Positions 15,544 through 23,445 of a DNA stretch of 64,000 nt are shown one piece after another. Numbering within the stretch: the first letter of the stretch is position 1; every line of letters begins with the position of its first letter. The DNA lies in contig NZ_CP078069.1 in the NCBI RefSeq assembly GCF_019195435.1, positions 1,736,001-1,800,000 on the forward strand. Reading direction: 5' to 3'. Both the position numbers and the translations under genes were made by a program. The notes under the pieces were generated by a model that saw only the letters and a program-made list of their open reading frames with translations, had not been told where the DNA came from and did no database searches. Source of the DNA: Comamonas sp. NLF-1-9 (GTDB taxonomy: Bacteria > Pseudomonadota > Gammaproteobacteria > Burkholderiales > Burkholderiaceae_C).

Positions 15544-17334
15544 ATGAGTACGCCCGCCCAACCTGCCCAAGCACCGACCAACTTCCTGCGCCAGATCATC
15601 GAGGCCGACCTCGCCGAGGGCAGGCACGCGCAAAAGCGCTGGGCCGGCAGCCCGGGCGACGCCGCGCACCAGGCGGGCGGGGCGCTCGATGCGGCGCGCA
15701 TACGCACGCGCTTTCCGCCCGAACCCAATGGTTACCTGCACGTGGGCCACGCCAAGAGCATCTGCCTGAACTTTGGCCTGGCGCGCGACTACGGCGGGGT
15801 CTGCCACCTGCGCTTTGACGACACCAACCCCGAGAAGGAAGAGCAGGAATACGTCGACGGCATCATCGACGCGGTGCACTGGCTGGGCTTTGACTGGCGC
15901 GACGCCGACGGCCGCGAGAACCTGTACTGGGCCAGCAGCTATTTCGACTTCATGTACCGCGCGGCCGAATACCTGATCGACGCGGGCCTGGCCTACGTGG
16001 ACGAGCAGACGGCCGAAGAGATGCGCGCCAACCGCGGCGACTTTGCCCGGCCCGGCGTGGACAGCCCCTTTCGCAGCCGCAGCCCTGCGGAGAACCTGGC
16101 GCGCTTTCGCGAGATGCGCGAGGGCAAGCACCCCGACGGCGCGATGGTGCTGCGCGCCAGGATCGACATGGCCTCGCCCAACATCAACCTGCGCGACCCG
16201 GCCATCTACCGCATCAAGCACGCCGAGCACCACGCCACCGGCAACCAGTGGTGCATCTACCCGATGTACACCTTCGCGCACCCGATCGAGGATGCGCTCG
16301 AGTGCATCACCCACAGCATATGCACGCTGGAGTTCGAAGACCAGCGCCCGTTCTACGACTGGCTGCTCGACCACCTGGCCGAGGGCGGCCTGATCGCCCG
16401 GCCGCAGCCGCGCCAGTACGAGTTCGCGCGGCTGAACCTCACCTATGTGCTCACCAGCAAGCGCAAGCTCAAGCACCTGGTCGACAGCGGCATCGTCAGC
16501 GGCTGGGACGACCCGCGCATGCCCACCATCGTCGGCTTGCGCCGGCGCGGCTATACGCCCGCCTCCATCCGCATGTTCTGCGAGCGCATCGGCGTGACCA
16601 AGGACTACGCCTGGATCGACTACGCCACGCTGGACGGCTGCCTGCGCGAAGACCTGGAGCCGCAGGCGCCCCGTGCGATGGCGGTGCTCGAGCCGCTCAA
16701 GCTCGTGCTGACCAACTGGGACGAGGTGATGGGCGCGGGCCACCTCGAGCCCTGCGAGCTGCCCGCCCTGCCCCACGCCGTCGAAGGCCAGGCGCCGCCG
16801 CTGCGCCGCTTCCTGCTGGGGCGCGAGGTGTGGATAGAGCGCGAGGACTTTGCCGAGGCGCCGCCCAAGGGCTACAAGCGCCTGTTCGTCGGCAACCGGG
16901 TGCGGCTCAAGGGCGGCTACGTGATCGAATGCACCGGTGCTGCGCGCGACGCGAGCGGCGCGGTGACCGAGGTGCATGCGCTGGTGCTGCCCGACACCAA
17001 GAGCGGCACGCCCGGCGCCGACAGCGTCAAGGCCAAGGCCGCGATCACCTGGGTGGGCGTGCACGATGGCGTGGCCGCCGAGGTGCGGCTGTACGAGCGC
17101 CTGTTCACCGACGCGCAGCCCGACGCGGGTGGCAAGGACTATCTGGCGCTGCTCAACCCGGACAGCCTCAAGACGGTGCAGGCCTGGGTCGAGCCCACGC
17201 TGGCTGGCGCGCGCGCCGACGACAAGTTCCAGTTTGAGCGTCACGGCTACTTCGTGGCCGACCGCCAGGACCACGCAGCCGGGCGCCTGGTGTTCAACCG
17301 CATCACCGCGCTGAAAGATTCCTGGGGCAAGTGA
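15544..17334 (+). CDS. glnS: glutaminyl-tRNA synthetase
   Basis: A 596-residue class I aminoacyl-tRNA synthetase that charges tRNA-Gln. The HIGH box is in FPPEPNGYLHVGHAKS, and the KMSKS box appears as VLTSKRKLKHLV. GlnRS features such as FDDTNPEKEEQEYVD and RRRGYTPASIRMFCERIGV are present, and the two beta-barrel anticodon-binding domains fill the C-terminal ~250 residues. The ATG at 15544 is supported by the TAAAAT seven bases upstream. It converges on srkA. Confidence 0.96.
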   Translation: MSTPAQPAQAPTNFLRQIIEADLAEGRHAQKRWAGSPGDAAHQAGGALDAARIRTRFPPEPNGYLHVGHAKSICLNFGLARDYGGVCHLRFDDTNPEKEEQEYVDGIIDAVHWLGFDWRDADGRENLYWASSYFDFMYRAAEYLIDAGLAYVDEQTAEEMRANRGDFARPGVDSPFRSRSPAENLARFREMREGKHPDGAMVLRARIDMASPNINLRDPAIYRIKHAEHHATGNQWCIYPMYTFAHPIEDALECITHSICTLEFEDQRPFYDWLLDHLAEGGLIARPQPRQYEFARLNLTYVLTSKRKLKHLVDSGIVSGWDDPRMPTIVGLRRRGYTPASIRMFCERIGVTKDYAWIDYATLDGCLREDLEPQAPRAMAVLEPLKLVLTNWDEVMGAGHLEPCELPALPHAVEGQAPPLRRFLLGREVWIEREDFAEAPPKGYKRLFVGNRVRLKGGYVIECTGAARDASGAVTEVHALVLPDTKSGTPGADSVKAKAAITWVGVHDGVAAEVRLYERLFTDAQPDAGGKDYLALLNPDSLKTVQAWVEPTLAGARADDKFQFERHGYFVADRQDHAAGRLVFNRITALKDSWGK

Positions 17335-17337
17335 GGC

Positions 17338-17355
17338 GCGGCGCTGCTGCGCCGC
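17338..17355. terminator. possible bidirectional hairpin between glnS and srkA
   Basis: A perfect 6-bp stem GCGGCG/CGCCGC with a 6-nt loop lies between two convergent stop codons. There is no T-run, so it is a weak call. Confidence 0.3.
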
Positions 17356-17363
17356 AGGCCGCC

Positions 17364-18389
17364 TCAGGCCATCAGCGCCGGCTCGCGCAGGGCCACCAAC
17401 TGCTCGTGCAGCAGCGCCACCTGGCCGCGCCAGTAATCGCCCGAGCCGAACCAGGGAAAGTGGATCGGAAAGGTCGGGTCGCTCCAGCGCCGTGCGAGCC
17501 AGGCGCTGTAGTGGATCAGGCGCAGGGTGCGCAGCGGCTCGATCAGCGCAAGCTCGCGCCGGTCGAAGGCGCGCACCTGCTCGTAGCCGTCGAGCAGCGC
17601 CGACAGCTGCAGCGTGCGCTGGCGCCGCTCGCCCGAGAGCAGCATCCACAAGTCCTGCACCGCAGGGCCCATGCGCGCGTCGTCCAGGTCCACGAAGTGC
17701 GGGCCGCCCCCGGCCTCGTCTACCGGGGTCCAGAGCACGTTGCCCGAATGGCAGTCGCCATGCACGCGGACGGAGCGCGCATCTTTCAAGCCAAACAAGC
17801 CTTCAGCGCCCGTCCTGCCTCCGCCACCAGCTATTTGTTCGATAGCAGCGTCGACCGCTTCGCGCCAGGCGCTGCGCACCTCGGGCGCCACGGCCTCGTG
17901 CGTCAGCAGCCAGTCGCGCGGCTCGAGCGCAAAGGTCTGCAGATCGAGGCTGGGGCGCGCGGTGAAGGGATGGCGCTCGCCCACGAGGTGCAGCCGCGCG
18001 ATGTAGCGGCCCAGCCACTCGAGCACCTCGAAGTCGTCGAGTTCGGGCATGCGCCCGCCGCGCCAGGGACTCACCGAGAACGCAAAACCCGCGTGCTGGT
18101 GCAGCGTCCGTCCGGCCAGCTCCAGCGGCGCGACCAGGGGCACTTCGGCGGCGACGAGCTCCTGCGCAAACGCATGCTCTTCGCGTATCTGCGCCTCGCT
18201 CCAGCGCCCCGGGCGGTAGAACTTGGCGACCACGCGGCTGCCGTCGTCCAGGCCCACCTGGTAGACGCGGTTTTCGTAGGAAGCAAGCGCCATCAGCCGC
18301 CCGTCGCCCTGCAGGCCGCAGGCGGCCAGGGCGCCCAGCACCACGTCGGGCGTGAGCTCGGCGTAGGGGTGGGCGCCGGCCTCAGCCAT
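17364..18389 (-). CDS. srkA: stress-response serine/threonine kinase SrkA (YihE)
   Basis: A 341-residue kinase of the aminoglycoside-phosphotransferase fold. SYENRVYQV and KFYRPGRW form the ATP lobe, VHGDCHSGNVLW is the catalytic loop and FVDLDDARMGPAVQDLWML the metal-binding loop. E. coli SrkA protects against stress-induced death. Just before the catalytic loop, about ten extra residues (within EQIAGGGGRTGAEGLFGLKD) are encoded by a copy of the dispersed hairpin repeat. The start overlaps the upstream hemerythrin gene by 8 bp, so the two are coupled. Confidence 0.92.
   Translation of the reverse strand: MAEAGAHPYAELTPDVVLGALAACGLQGDGRLMALASYENRVYQVGLDDGSRVVAKFYRPGRWSEAQIREEHAFAQELVAAEVPLVAPLELAGRTLHQHAGFAFSVSPWRGGRMPELDDFEVLEWLGRYIARLHLVGERHPFTARPSLDLQTFALEPRDWLLTHEAVAPEVRSAWREAVDAAIEQIAGGGGRTGAEGLFGLKDARSVRVHGDCHSGNVLWTPVDEAGGGPHFVDLDDARMGPAVQDLWMLLSGERRQRTLQLSALLDGYEQVRAFDRRELALIEPLRTLRLIHYSAWLARRWSDPTFPIHFPWFGSGDYWRGQVALLHEQLVALREPALMA
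17781..17848 (-). repeat. dispersed ~60-bp hairpin repeat, copy E, in frame within srkA
   Basis: On the minus strand the segment reads TGCTATCGAACAAATAGCTG followed by the GCGCTGAAGGC and TTGAAAG tail of the repeat family. It keeps the reading frame and encodes a Gly-rich loop between two conserved SrkA blocks. E. coli SrkA, as I recall it, is clearly shorter here. Confidence 0.65.
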
Positions 18390-18840
18390 GCGCGCTCCAG
18401 GCGCGCGCCTGCAAGTCCTGCGCCAGCTCCAGCGCCAGCGTGCCCTCCTCGCGCTGGTGGTGGTGCTCCAGCACGTGGCGCAGCGGGTGCACCGCGTCGA
18501 TCAGCCACAGCGCGGCGCGCCGCTGCGCCATGCCGGGCTCGGGCGGATTGGCGAGCACCTGCGTCAGGCGCGCCGCGTGCTCTCGCGCCAGCAGCGCGAT
18601 GCGCTCGTGCTCGGCCAGGTAGACCTTGGCGGCCCAGCGCGCCTGAGCGGGCAAGTGCGGCAGCAGCTCGCGCTCTTCGATCGCGATGTGGGCGACAAGC
18701 TCGGCGCGCCAGCGCGAGAAGGCCTGCTCGGCACGCGCGAAATCCCCGCCCATCAGCTCCAGCAGGTGGGTCTGCAGCAGCGCGTCGAGCTGCGCATGCT
18801 GGTGCGCAAAATGGCGCGCCGGGTCGGGGTTTGAGATCAT
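18382..18840 (-). CDS. hemerythrin (HHE) domain protein
   Basis: A 152-residue four-helix-bundle protein with a hemerythrin-like set of metal ligands: HQHAQLD, HIAIEERELLPHL, EHERI and HHHQREE. It would bind a di-iron centre and could sense or handle oxygen, nitric oxide or peroxides. It lies immediately upstream of srkA (8-bp overlap) and near ohr, which suggests an oxidative-stress role. Its start codon lies at the very end of a copy of the dispersed hairpin repeat. Confidence 0.82.
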   Translation of the reverse strand: MISNPDPARHFAHQHAQLDALLQTHLLELMGGDFARAEQAFSRWRAELVAHIAIEERELLPHLPAQARWAAKVYLAEHERIALLAREHAARLTQVLANPPEPGMAQRRAALWLIDAVHPLRHVLEHHHQREEGTLALELAQDLQARAWSAHG

Positions 18841-18899
18841 GCAGTCAAAACGGCCTGCAGCGCTTTGCCAGCAAGCGCTGGGCGCTCTGTTAAATGGAG
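18838..18899 (-). repeat. dispersed ~60-bp hairpin repeat, copy I, ending at the hemerythrin start codon
   Basis: On the minus strand it has the perfect family hairpin AGCGCTTGCTGGCAAAGCGC followed by AGGCCGTTTTGACTGC and then the ATG of the hemerythrin gene. The repeat therefore provides the leader of this operon; no Shine-Dalgarno sequence is visible. Confidence 0.7.
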
Positions 18900-18919
18900 C
18901 ATTTGCCGCCGGCGAGCGC

Positions 18920-19342
18920 TCAGTCTGCGATGGTGAGGCTCACGTCGATGTTGCCGCGCGTGGCGTTGGAGTAGGGGCAGACCTTGTGCGCGGCAGCGAC
19001 CAGCGCCTCGGCCTGGCTGCGCTCCATGCCCGGCAGGTGTACCTGCATGCGCACCGCAATGCCGTAGCCGCCGGGGATGGGGCCGAGGTCGACCTCGGCA
19101 TCTACCGCAACGTCGGCAGGGATGGCGGTCTTCTGCTTTTCGCCCACGGCCTTGAGCGCGCCGATGAAGCAGGCCGAATAGCCGGCAGCAAACAATTGCT
19201 CGGGGTTGGTGCCGCTTGCCGAGCTGCCGGGCGAGGACATCTGCACATCCAGGCGCCCGTCGTCCGAGCGCGCCGCGCCGCCTTCGCGCCCCCCGGTAGT
19301 GTGGGCGCGGGCGGTGTAGAGGACTTTGTCGAGTGTGGTCAT
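18920..19342 (-). CDS. ohr: organic hydroperoxide resistance protein Ohr
   Basis: A 140-residue OsmC/Ohr-family thiol peroxidase that reduces organic hydroperoxides. Both redox cysteines are in place: FAAGYSACFIGAL and KVCPYSNATRGNI. The GTNPEQLFAAGY motif distinguishes Ohr from OsmC. The ATG at 19342 has AGGAG upstream. The usual OhrR regulator is not next to it. It lies just upstream of the hemerythrin-srkA pair on the same strand, so the three form a stress neighbourhood, but with a gap and a repeat between. Confidence 0.93.
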   Translation of the reverse strand: MTTLDKVLYTARAHTTGGREGGAARSDDGRLDVQMSSPGSSASGTNPEQLFAAGYSACFIGALKAVGEKQKTAIPADVAVDAEVDLGPIPGGYGIAVRMQVHLPGMERSQAEALVAAAHKVCPYSNATRGNIDVSLTIAD

Positions 19343-19454
19343 GGTGTTTTCTCCTGTGCAAGAGTGCCCGTGGCGGGCGGGGTGGAAACGGCGGGGCCCA
19401 GGCTGCGCCAAGCCGGGTGCGCGGGGTCTGCAGCCGCGGTGCAGCGCTGCGCCC

Positions 19455-20303
19455 TCAGTACAGGTATACACCCTTGCCGCTCTTGCGGCCCAGACGCCCG
19501 GCGGCCACGTATTCCTTGAGCAGCGGACAGGGGCGGTATTTGCTGTCGCCAAACTCCTTGAGATAGACCTCCATCACCGCCAGGCAGACGTCCAGCCCCA
19601 CCATGTCAGCGAGCGCCAGCGGGCCTATGGGCTGGTTGCAGCCGAGCTTCATGCCCGCGTCGATGTCCTCGGGCGTGGCCAGGCCCTCGGCCAGCACGAA
19701 GAAGGCCTCGTTGATCATGGGCACGAGGATGCGGTTGACCACGAAGCCGGGCGCGTTCTTCACCGTGATCGGCGTCTTGCCCAGCCGCTCGGCAAGCTGC
19801 TTGACCGCGTCGTGCGTGGCGTCCGAGGTCTGCAGGCCGCGGATGATCTCCACCAGCGCCATCATCGGCACGGGGTTGAAGAAATGCATGCCGACGAAGC
19901 GCTCCGCGCGCTGCGTCACCGCCGCCAGTTGCGTGATCGAGATCGAAGAGGTGTTGGTCGCCACGATGACCTCGGGCGCAAGCAGGGCATCGAGCTGGCG
20001 CAGGATCGTGTTCTTGAGTTCGTGGTTCTCTGTGGCCGCTTCGATCACCAGCTGCGCACCCTTGAGGTCGTCGTAGTTGGTAGAGCCCTTGATGCGCGCC
20101 AGCGCCGCGGCCTTGTCGGCTGCGCTGATCTTCTCCTTGGCCAGCAGGCGATCGAGGCTCTTGTCGATGCTGGCCAGGCCCTTGTCCACCGCAGCCTGGG
20201 CAATGTCGACCATGACGACCGCTATGCCCGAGACGGCGCAGGCCTGCGCAATGCCATTGCCCATGGTGCCCGCGCCCACGACGCCGACGGTGTTGATATG
20301 CAT
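19455..20303 (-). CDS. hbd: 3-hydroxybutyryl-CoA dehydrogenase
   Basis: A 282-residue NAD-dependent dehydrogenase. The Rossmann motif VGVVGAGTMGNGIAQACA is at the N-terminus, and the catalytic region has GMHFFNPVPMMALVEIIRG and GFVVNRILVPMINEA. It oxidises 3-hydroxybutyryl-CoA (or the hydroxyadipyl-CoA analogue, PaaH) to the 3-oxoacyl-CoA. With scoAB nearby it fits short-chain acyl-CoA or ketone-body metabolism. It appears monocistronic, with AGGAG before the ATG. Confidence 0.93.
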   Translation of the reverse strand: MHINTVGVVGAGTMGNGIAQACAVSGIAVVMVDIAQAAVDKGLASIDKSLDRLLAKEKISAADKAAALARIKGSTNYDDLKGAQLVIEAATENHELKNTILRQLDALLAPEVIVATNTSSISITQLAAVTQRAERFVGMHFFNPVPMMALVEIIRGLQTSDATHDAVKQLAERLGKTPITVKNAPGFVVNRILVPMINEAFFVLAEGLATPEDIDAGMKLGCNQPIGPLALADMVGLDVCLAVMEVYLKEFGDSKYRPCPLLKEYVAAGRLGRKSGKGVYLY

Positions 20304-20378
20304 GCTGTTCTCCTGGATGTGTTGGTGAGGTCTGGGTGAGCGGCCAGCGGCGCGCCTGCGACGGCTGGCGAAACAATC

Positions 20379-21860
20379 TCACTGGAACGCGACTTCGGCA
20401 AAGCTGCGCAGCTTGCGGCTGTGCAGGCGGCCCACGCCGCCGGCTTGCAGGAGCTCGATCGCGCGCATGCCGATCAAGAGGTGCTGCTGCACGCGCTCGC
20501 GGTAGAAGTGGTTGGCCATGCCGGGCAGCTTGATCTCGCCGTGCAGCGGTTTGTCGCTGACGCACAAGAGCGTGCCATAGGGCACGCGAAAGCGAAAGCC
20601 GTTGGCCGCGATGGTGGCGCTTTCCATGTCCAGCGCTACCGCGCGGCTCTGGCTGAAGCGCCGCTGCGGCGTGTTGTCGGGCAGCAGCTCCCAGTTGCGG
20701 TTGTCGGTGCTGGCCACGGTGCCGGTGCGCATGATGCGCTTGAGCTGGTCTTCGGGCATTTGCGCCACGTCGGCTACCGCCTGCTGCAGCGCGACCTGGA
20801 TCTCGGCCAGCGCCGGCAGCGGCACCCACAGCGGCAGCTCTTCGTCGAGCACGTGGTCTTCGCGCACGTAGGCGTGGGCCAGCACGTAGTCGCCCAGCTG
20901 CTGGCTGGTGCGCAGGCCGGCGCAGTGGCCCAGCATCAGCCAGGCGTGCGGGCGCAGCACGGCCACGTGGTCGGTGATGGTCTTGGCGTTGGCCGGCCCC
21001 ACGCCGATGTTCACCATGGTGATGCCGCCGTGGCCTTCGCGCACCAGGTGGTAGGCGGGCATCTGTGGCAGGCGCTCAGGCGGCGCGCCGGGCGCGTCGC
21101 CGGGCTGGGCCGCCAGACCGCTGCGGCGCGTGAGCACGTTGCCCGGCTCGACGAAGGCCTCGTAGCGGCTCGCCGGGTCTTGCATCTGCGCGCGGCCCAG
21201 GCGCACGAACTCGTCGATGTAGAACTGGTAGTTGGTGAACAGCACGAAGTTCTGGAACCACTCTGGGCGCGTGCCGGTGTAGTGGCGCAGGCGCTGCAGC
21301 GAATAGTCCACGCGCGGCGCGGTGAACAGCGAGAGCGGATGGGGCTCGCCCGCGCGCGGGCGCCAGGTGCCGTTGGCGATGCCGTCGTCCATGGCATTGA
21401 GGTCGGGCAGGTCGAACAGGTCGCGCAGCAGCAGACGCCGCTGCTGGTCGAGCGAGCCCTCGAGCGCATCGTCCGCATCGAGCGCAAAGTACACCGGTAT
21501 CGGCTGGTTGCTCGTGCCTACCTCCAGCTCCACGCCGTGGTTGTGCTGCAAGAGCGAGAGCTGCTCCAGGTAGTAGTGGCCGAACAGGTCGGGGCGGGTG
21601 AGCGTGGTCTCGTAGTGGCCCGGCCCCTGCACGAAGCCGAAGGCCAGGCGCGAGGGCGCGCGCGCCACGGTGTCGGTGCGCAGGCGCACATAGGGGTAGC
21701 AGGCGCGCACCGGCTGGCTGGGCGTATCCCCGGCGACGAAGCGCTGCATGGCGTCCCGCAGGTGGCTGGTCTGGCGCCGGTAGATCTGCTGGATGTCGGC
21801 CAGCGCCGCGGCCGCATCGCGGTGGCGGGTGGGGGCGATGTATTCGGGTGTCAAAGGCAT
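20379..21860 (-). CDS. amn: AMP nucleosidase
   Basis: A 493-residue enzyme that hydrolyses AMP to adenine and ribose 5-phosphate. It has the N-terminal Amn-specific domain (YPYVRLRTDTVARAPSRLAF) and the C-terminal nucleoside-phosphorylase-like domain (TMVNIGVGPANAKTITDH, LMLGHCAGLR, ALDMESATIAANGFRFRVPY). The length fits E. coli Amn (484). The start ATG at 21860 follows homologues. No operon partner is evident. It may control adenylate levels under phosphate limitation, as reported in E. coli, but no Pho box was seen here. Confidence 0.95.
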   Translation of the reverse strand: MPLTPEYIAPTRHRDAAAALADIQQIYRRQTSHLRDAMQRFVAGDTPSQPVRACYPYVRLRTDTVARAPSRLAFGFVQGPGHYETTLTRPDLFGHYYLEQLSLLQHNHGVELEVGTSNQPIPVYFALDADDALEGSLDQQRRLLLRDLFDLPDLNAMDDGIANGTWRPRAGEPHPLSLFTAPRVDYSLQRLRHYTGTRPEWFQNFVLFTNYQFYIDEFVRLGRAQMQDPASRYEAFVEPGNVLTRRSGLAAQPGDAPGAPPERLPQMPAYHLVREGHGGITMVNIGVGPANAKTITDHVAVLRPHAWLMLGHCAGLRTSQQLGDYVLAHAYVREDHVLDEELPLWVPLPALAEIQVALQQAVADVAQMPEDQLKRIMRTGTVASTDNRNWELLPDNTPQRRFSQSRAVALDMESATIAANGFRFRVPYGTLLCVSDKPLHGEIKLPGMANHFYRERVQQHLLIGMRAIELLQAGGVGRLHSRKLRSFAEVAFQ

Positions 21861-21917
21861 GGCGCTATTGTCCGTGGCGCGGGGCCGCGTCGCGCGGGCG
21901 GGCAGCGGCGCCGCAGC

Positions 21918-21944
21918 AAAAAAATGCCGGGCACGCGGCCCGGC
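21918..21944 (-). terminator. rho-independent terminator of scoAB
   Basis: On the minus strand, a perfect 7-bp stem GCCGGGC/GCCCGGC with a 5-nt loop is followed by ATTTTTTT. It lies about 30 bp downstream of the scoB stop. This is the best intrinsic terminator in the window. Confidence 0.88.
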
Positions 21945-21971
21945 TTTGCATGGCGCGGCGCCGCCCGCGCG

Positions 21972-22610
21972 CTATTGCAGCAGCTTGACGCCGGTCTTGG
22001 ACTGGATCTCGTCAAAGCTCACGTCGGGAGCCAGCTCCTTGAGCTTGAGGCCCTGGGGCGTGACTTCCATCACGCCCAGGTCGGTGATGATCTCGTGCAC
22101 CACGCCCACGCCCGTGAGCGGCAGCGTGCACTGCGGCAGGATCTTCAGGTCGGTGCTGCCGTCCTTCTTGCGCGCCACGTGCTCCATCAGCACGATGACC
22201 TTGGGCACACCGCCGACCAGGTCCATCGCACCGCCCATGCCCTTGACCATCTTGCCCGGGATCATCCAGTTGGCCAGGTCGCCCTTTTCGCTCACCTGCA
22301 TCGCGCCGAGGATGGCCAGGTTGATCTTGCCGCCGCGGATCATCGCGAAGCTGTCGTGGCTGCCGAAGATGGCCGAGCCGGGCAGCGTGGTCACGGTCTG
22401 CTTGCCGGCGTTGATCAGGTCGGCGTCGACCTGGTCTTCCGTCGGGAAGGGGCCGATGCCGAGCAGGCCGTTTTCCGACTGCAGCCAGACCTCCTTGTCA
22501 CCGGTGTAGTTGGCTACCAGCGTCGGGATGCCTATGCCCAGGTTCACGTAGAACCCGTCCTGCAATTCCTGGGCGGCGCGCGCCGCCATCTGTTCCTTGG
22601 TCCACGGCAT
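21972..22610 (-). CDS. scoB: 3-oxoacid CoA-transferase subunit B
   Basis: A 212-residue beta subunit of succinyl-CoA:3-oxoacid CoA transferase. The N-terminal [17 protein letters not shown] and the [13 protein letters not shown] motif carry the catalytic Glu that forms the CoA thioester. With ScoA it would activate acetoacetate using succinyl-CoA in the cytoplasm. The ATG at 22610 is one base from the scoA stop, so expression is coupled, and a strong terminator follows. Confidence 0.95.
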   Translation of the reverse strand: MPWTKEQMAARAAQELQDGFYVNLGIGIPTLVANYTGDKEVWLQSENGLLGIGPFPTEDQVDADLINAGKQTVTTLPGSAIFGSHDSFAMIRGGKINLAILGAMQVSEKGDLANWMIPGKMVKGMGGAMDLVGGVPKVIVLMEHVARKKDGSTDLKILPQCTLPLTGVGVVHEIITDLGVMEVTPQGLKLKELAPDVSFDEIQSKTGVKLLQ

Positions 22611-22611
22611 G

Positions 22612-23319
22612 TCAGGCTCCTGCTTTCTCGGTGATGGTGCGCTTTTCGATCTGTTTGGTCGGGTGCGCGTTGAGCACCATGCGGTGCACGTAGATGCCGG
22701 GCAGATGCACGTCGTCGGGCGCGAGTTCACCCGGCTGCACGATCTTCTCGACCTCGACGACGCAGATCTTGCCGGCCATGGCCACGGCCGGGTTGAAATT
22801 GCGCGCCGTCAGGTTGAAGCGCAGGTTGCCGGTGGTGTCCGCCACGGCCGCATGCACCAGCGACACGTCGGGCAGCAGCGAGCGCTCCATCAGATAGGTA
22901 TGGCCGTCGAACTCGCGCGTTTCCTTGCCTTCGGCGACGATGGTGCCCACGCCGGTGCGCGTGAAAAAGGCCGGAATGCCGGCGCCGCCGGCGCGCAGCT
23001 TCTCGGCCAGCGTGCCCTGGGGGGTGAATTCCAGCTCCAGCTCGCCCGCCAGGTACTGGCGCTCGAACTCCTTGTTCTCGCCCACGTAGGAGCTGATCAT
23101 CTTCTTGATCTGGCGCGTGTTGAGCAGCTTGCCCAGGCCTACACCGTCGATCCCTGCGTTGTTGGACACGGCGGTGAGGTTCTTCACGCCGGTGGCGCAC
23201 AGCGCTTCGATCAGCGCCTCCGGAATGCCACACAGCCCGAAGCCGCCCACGGCGATCATCTGGCCATCGTGCACGATCCCCTTGAGCGCCTCTGCGGCGG
23301 AGGGATAAATCTTGTTCAC
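22612..23319 (-). CDS. scoA: 3-oxoacid CoA-transferase subunit A
   Basis: A 235-residue alpha subunit partner of Sco[17 protein letters not shown] is the CoA-binding loop and [16 protein letters not shown] is typical of SCOT/AtoD-type subunits. First gene of a two-gene operon with its own promoter (TTGACA, 17-bp spacer, CAAAAT) in the upstream gap and a terminator after scoB. With hbd 2 kb away it points to use of hydroxybutyrate and acetoacetate, possibly including polyhydroxybutyrate turnover. Confidence 0.95.
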   Translation of the reverse strand: MNKIYPSAAEALKGIVHDGQMIAVGGFGLCGIPEALIEALCATGVKNLTAVSNNAGIDGVGLGKLLNTRQIKKMISSYVGENKEFERQYLAGELELEFTPQGTLAEKLRAGGAGIPAFFTRTGVGTIVAEGKETREFDGHTYLMERSLLPDVSLVHAAVADTTGNLRFNLTARNFNPAVAMAGKICVVEVEKIVQPGELAPDDVHLPGIYVHRMVLNAHPTKQIEKRTITEKAGA

Positions 23320-23368
23320 GAATCTTCTCCTGAATCGGTATTGAACGTTTTACGATACTACGCAGGCG

Positions 23369-23397
23369 ATTTTGTTGCGCCGCACAATCAGTGTCAA
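23369..23397 (-). promoter_or_regulatory. sigma-70-type promoter of scoAB
   Basis: Minus strand: perfect -35 TTGACA (23392-23397), 17-bp spacer, -10 CAAAAT (23369-23374). The predicted start is near 23362, leaving a ~43-nt leader. It is the closest match to the consensus promoter in the window. Confidence 0.7.
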
Positions 23398-23418
23398 CAC
23401 GGCCGCGGCGGGGTTATC

Positions 23419-23445
23419 CCTGAGCCGGCGCGAGCAGCGCTCAGG
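23419..23445 (-). terminator. possible hairpin at the end of the Xre/ScfR-type regulator gene
   Basis: A 7-bp inverted repeat CCTGAGC/GCTCAGG spans the regulator stop codon. No T-run follows, so it is only a weak terminator candidate. Confidence 0.3.

Noticed and set aside
20304-20378. Possible promoter or small gene between amn and hbd
   Set aside because: No start codon with a ribosome site and no recognisable -35/-10 pair; it appears to be plain spacer.
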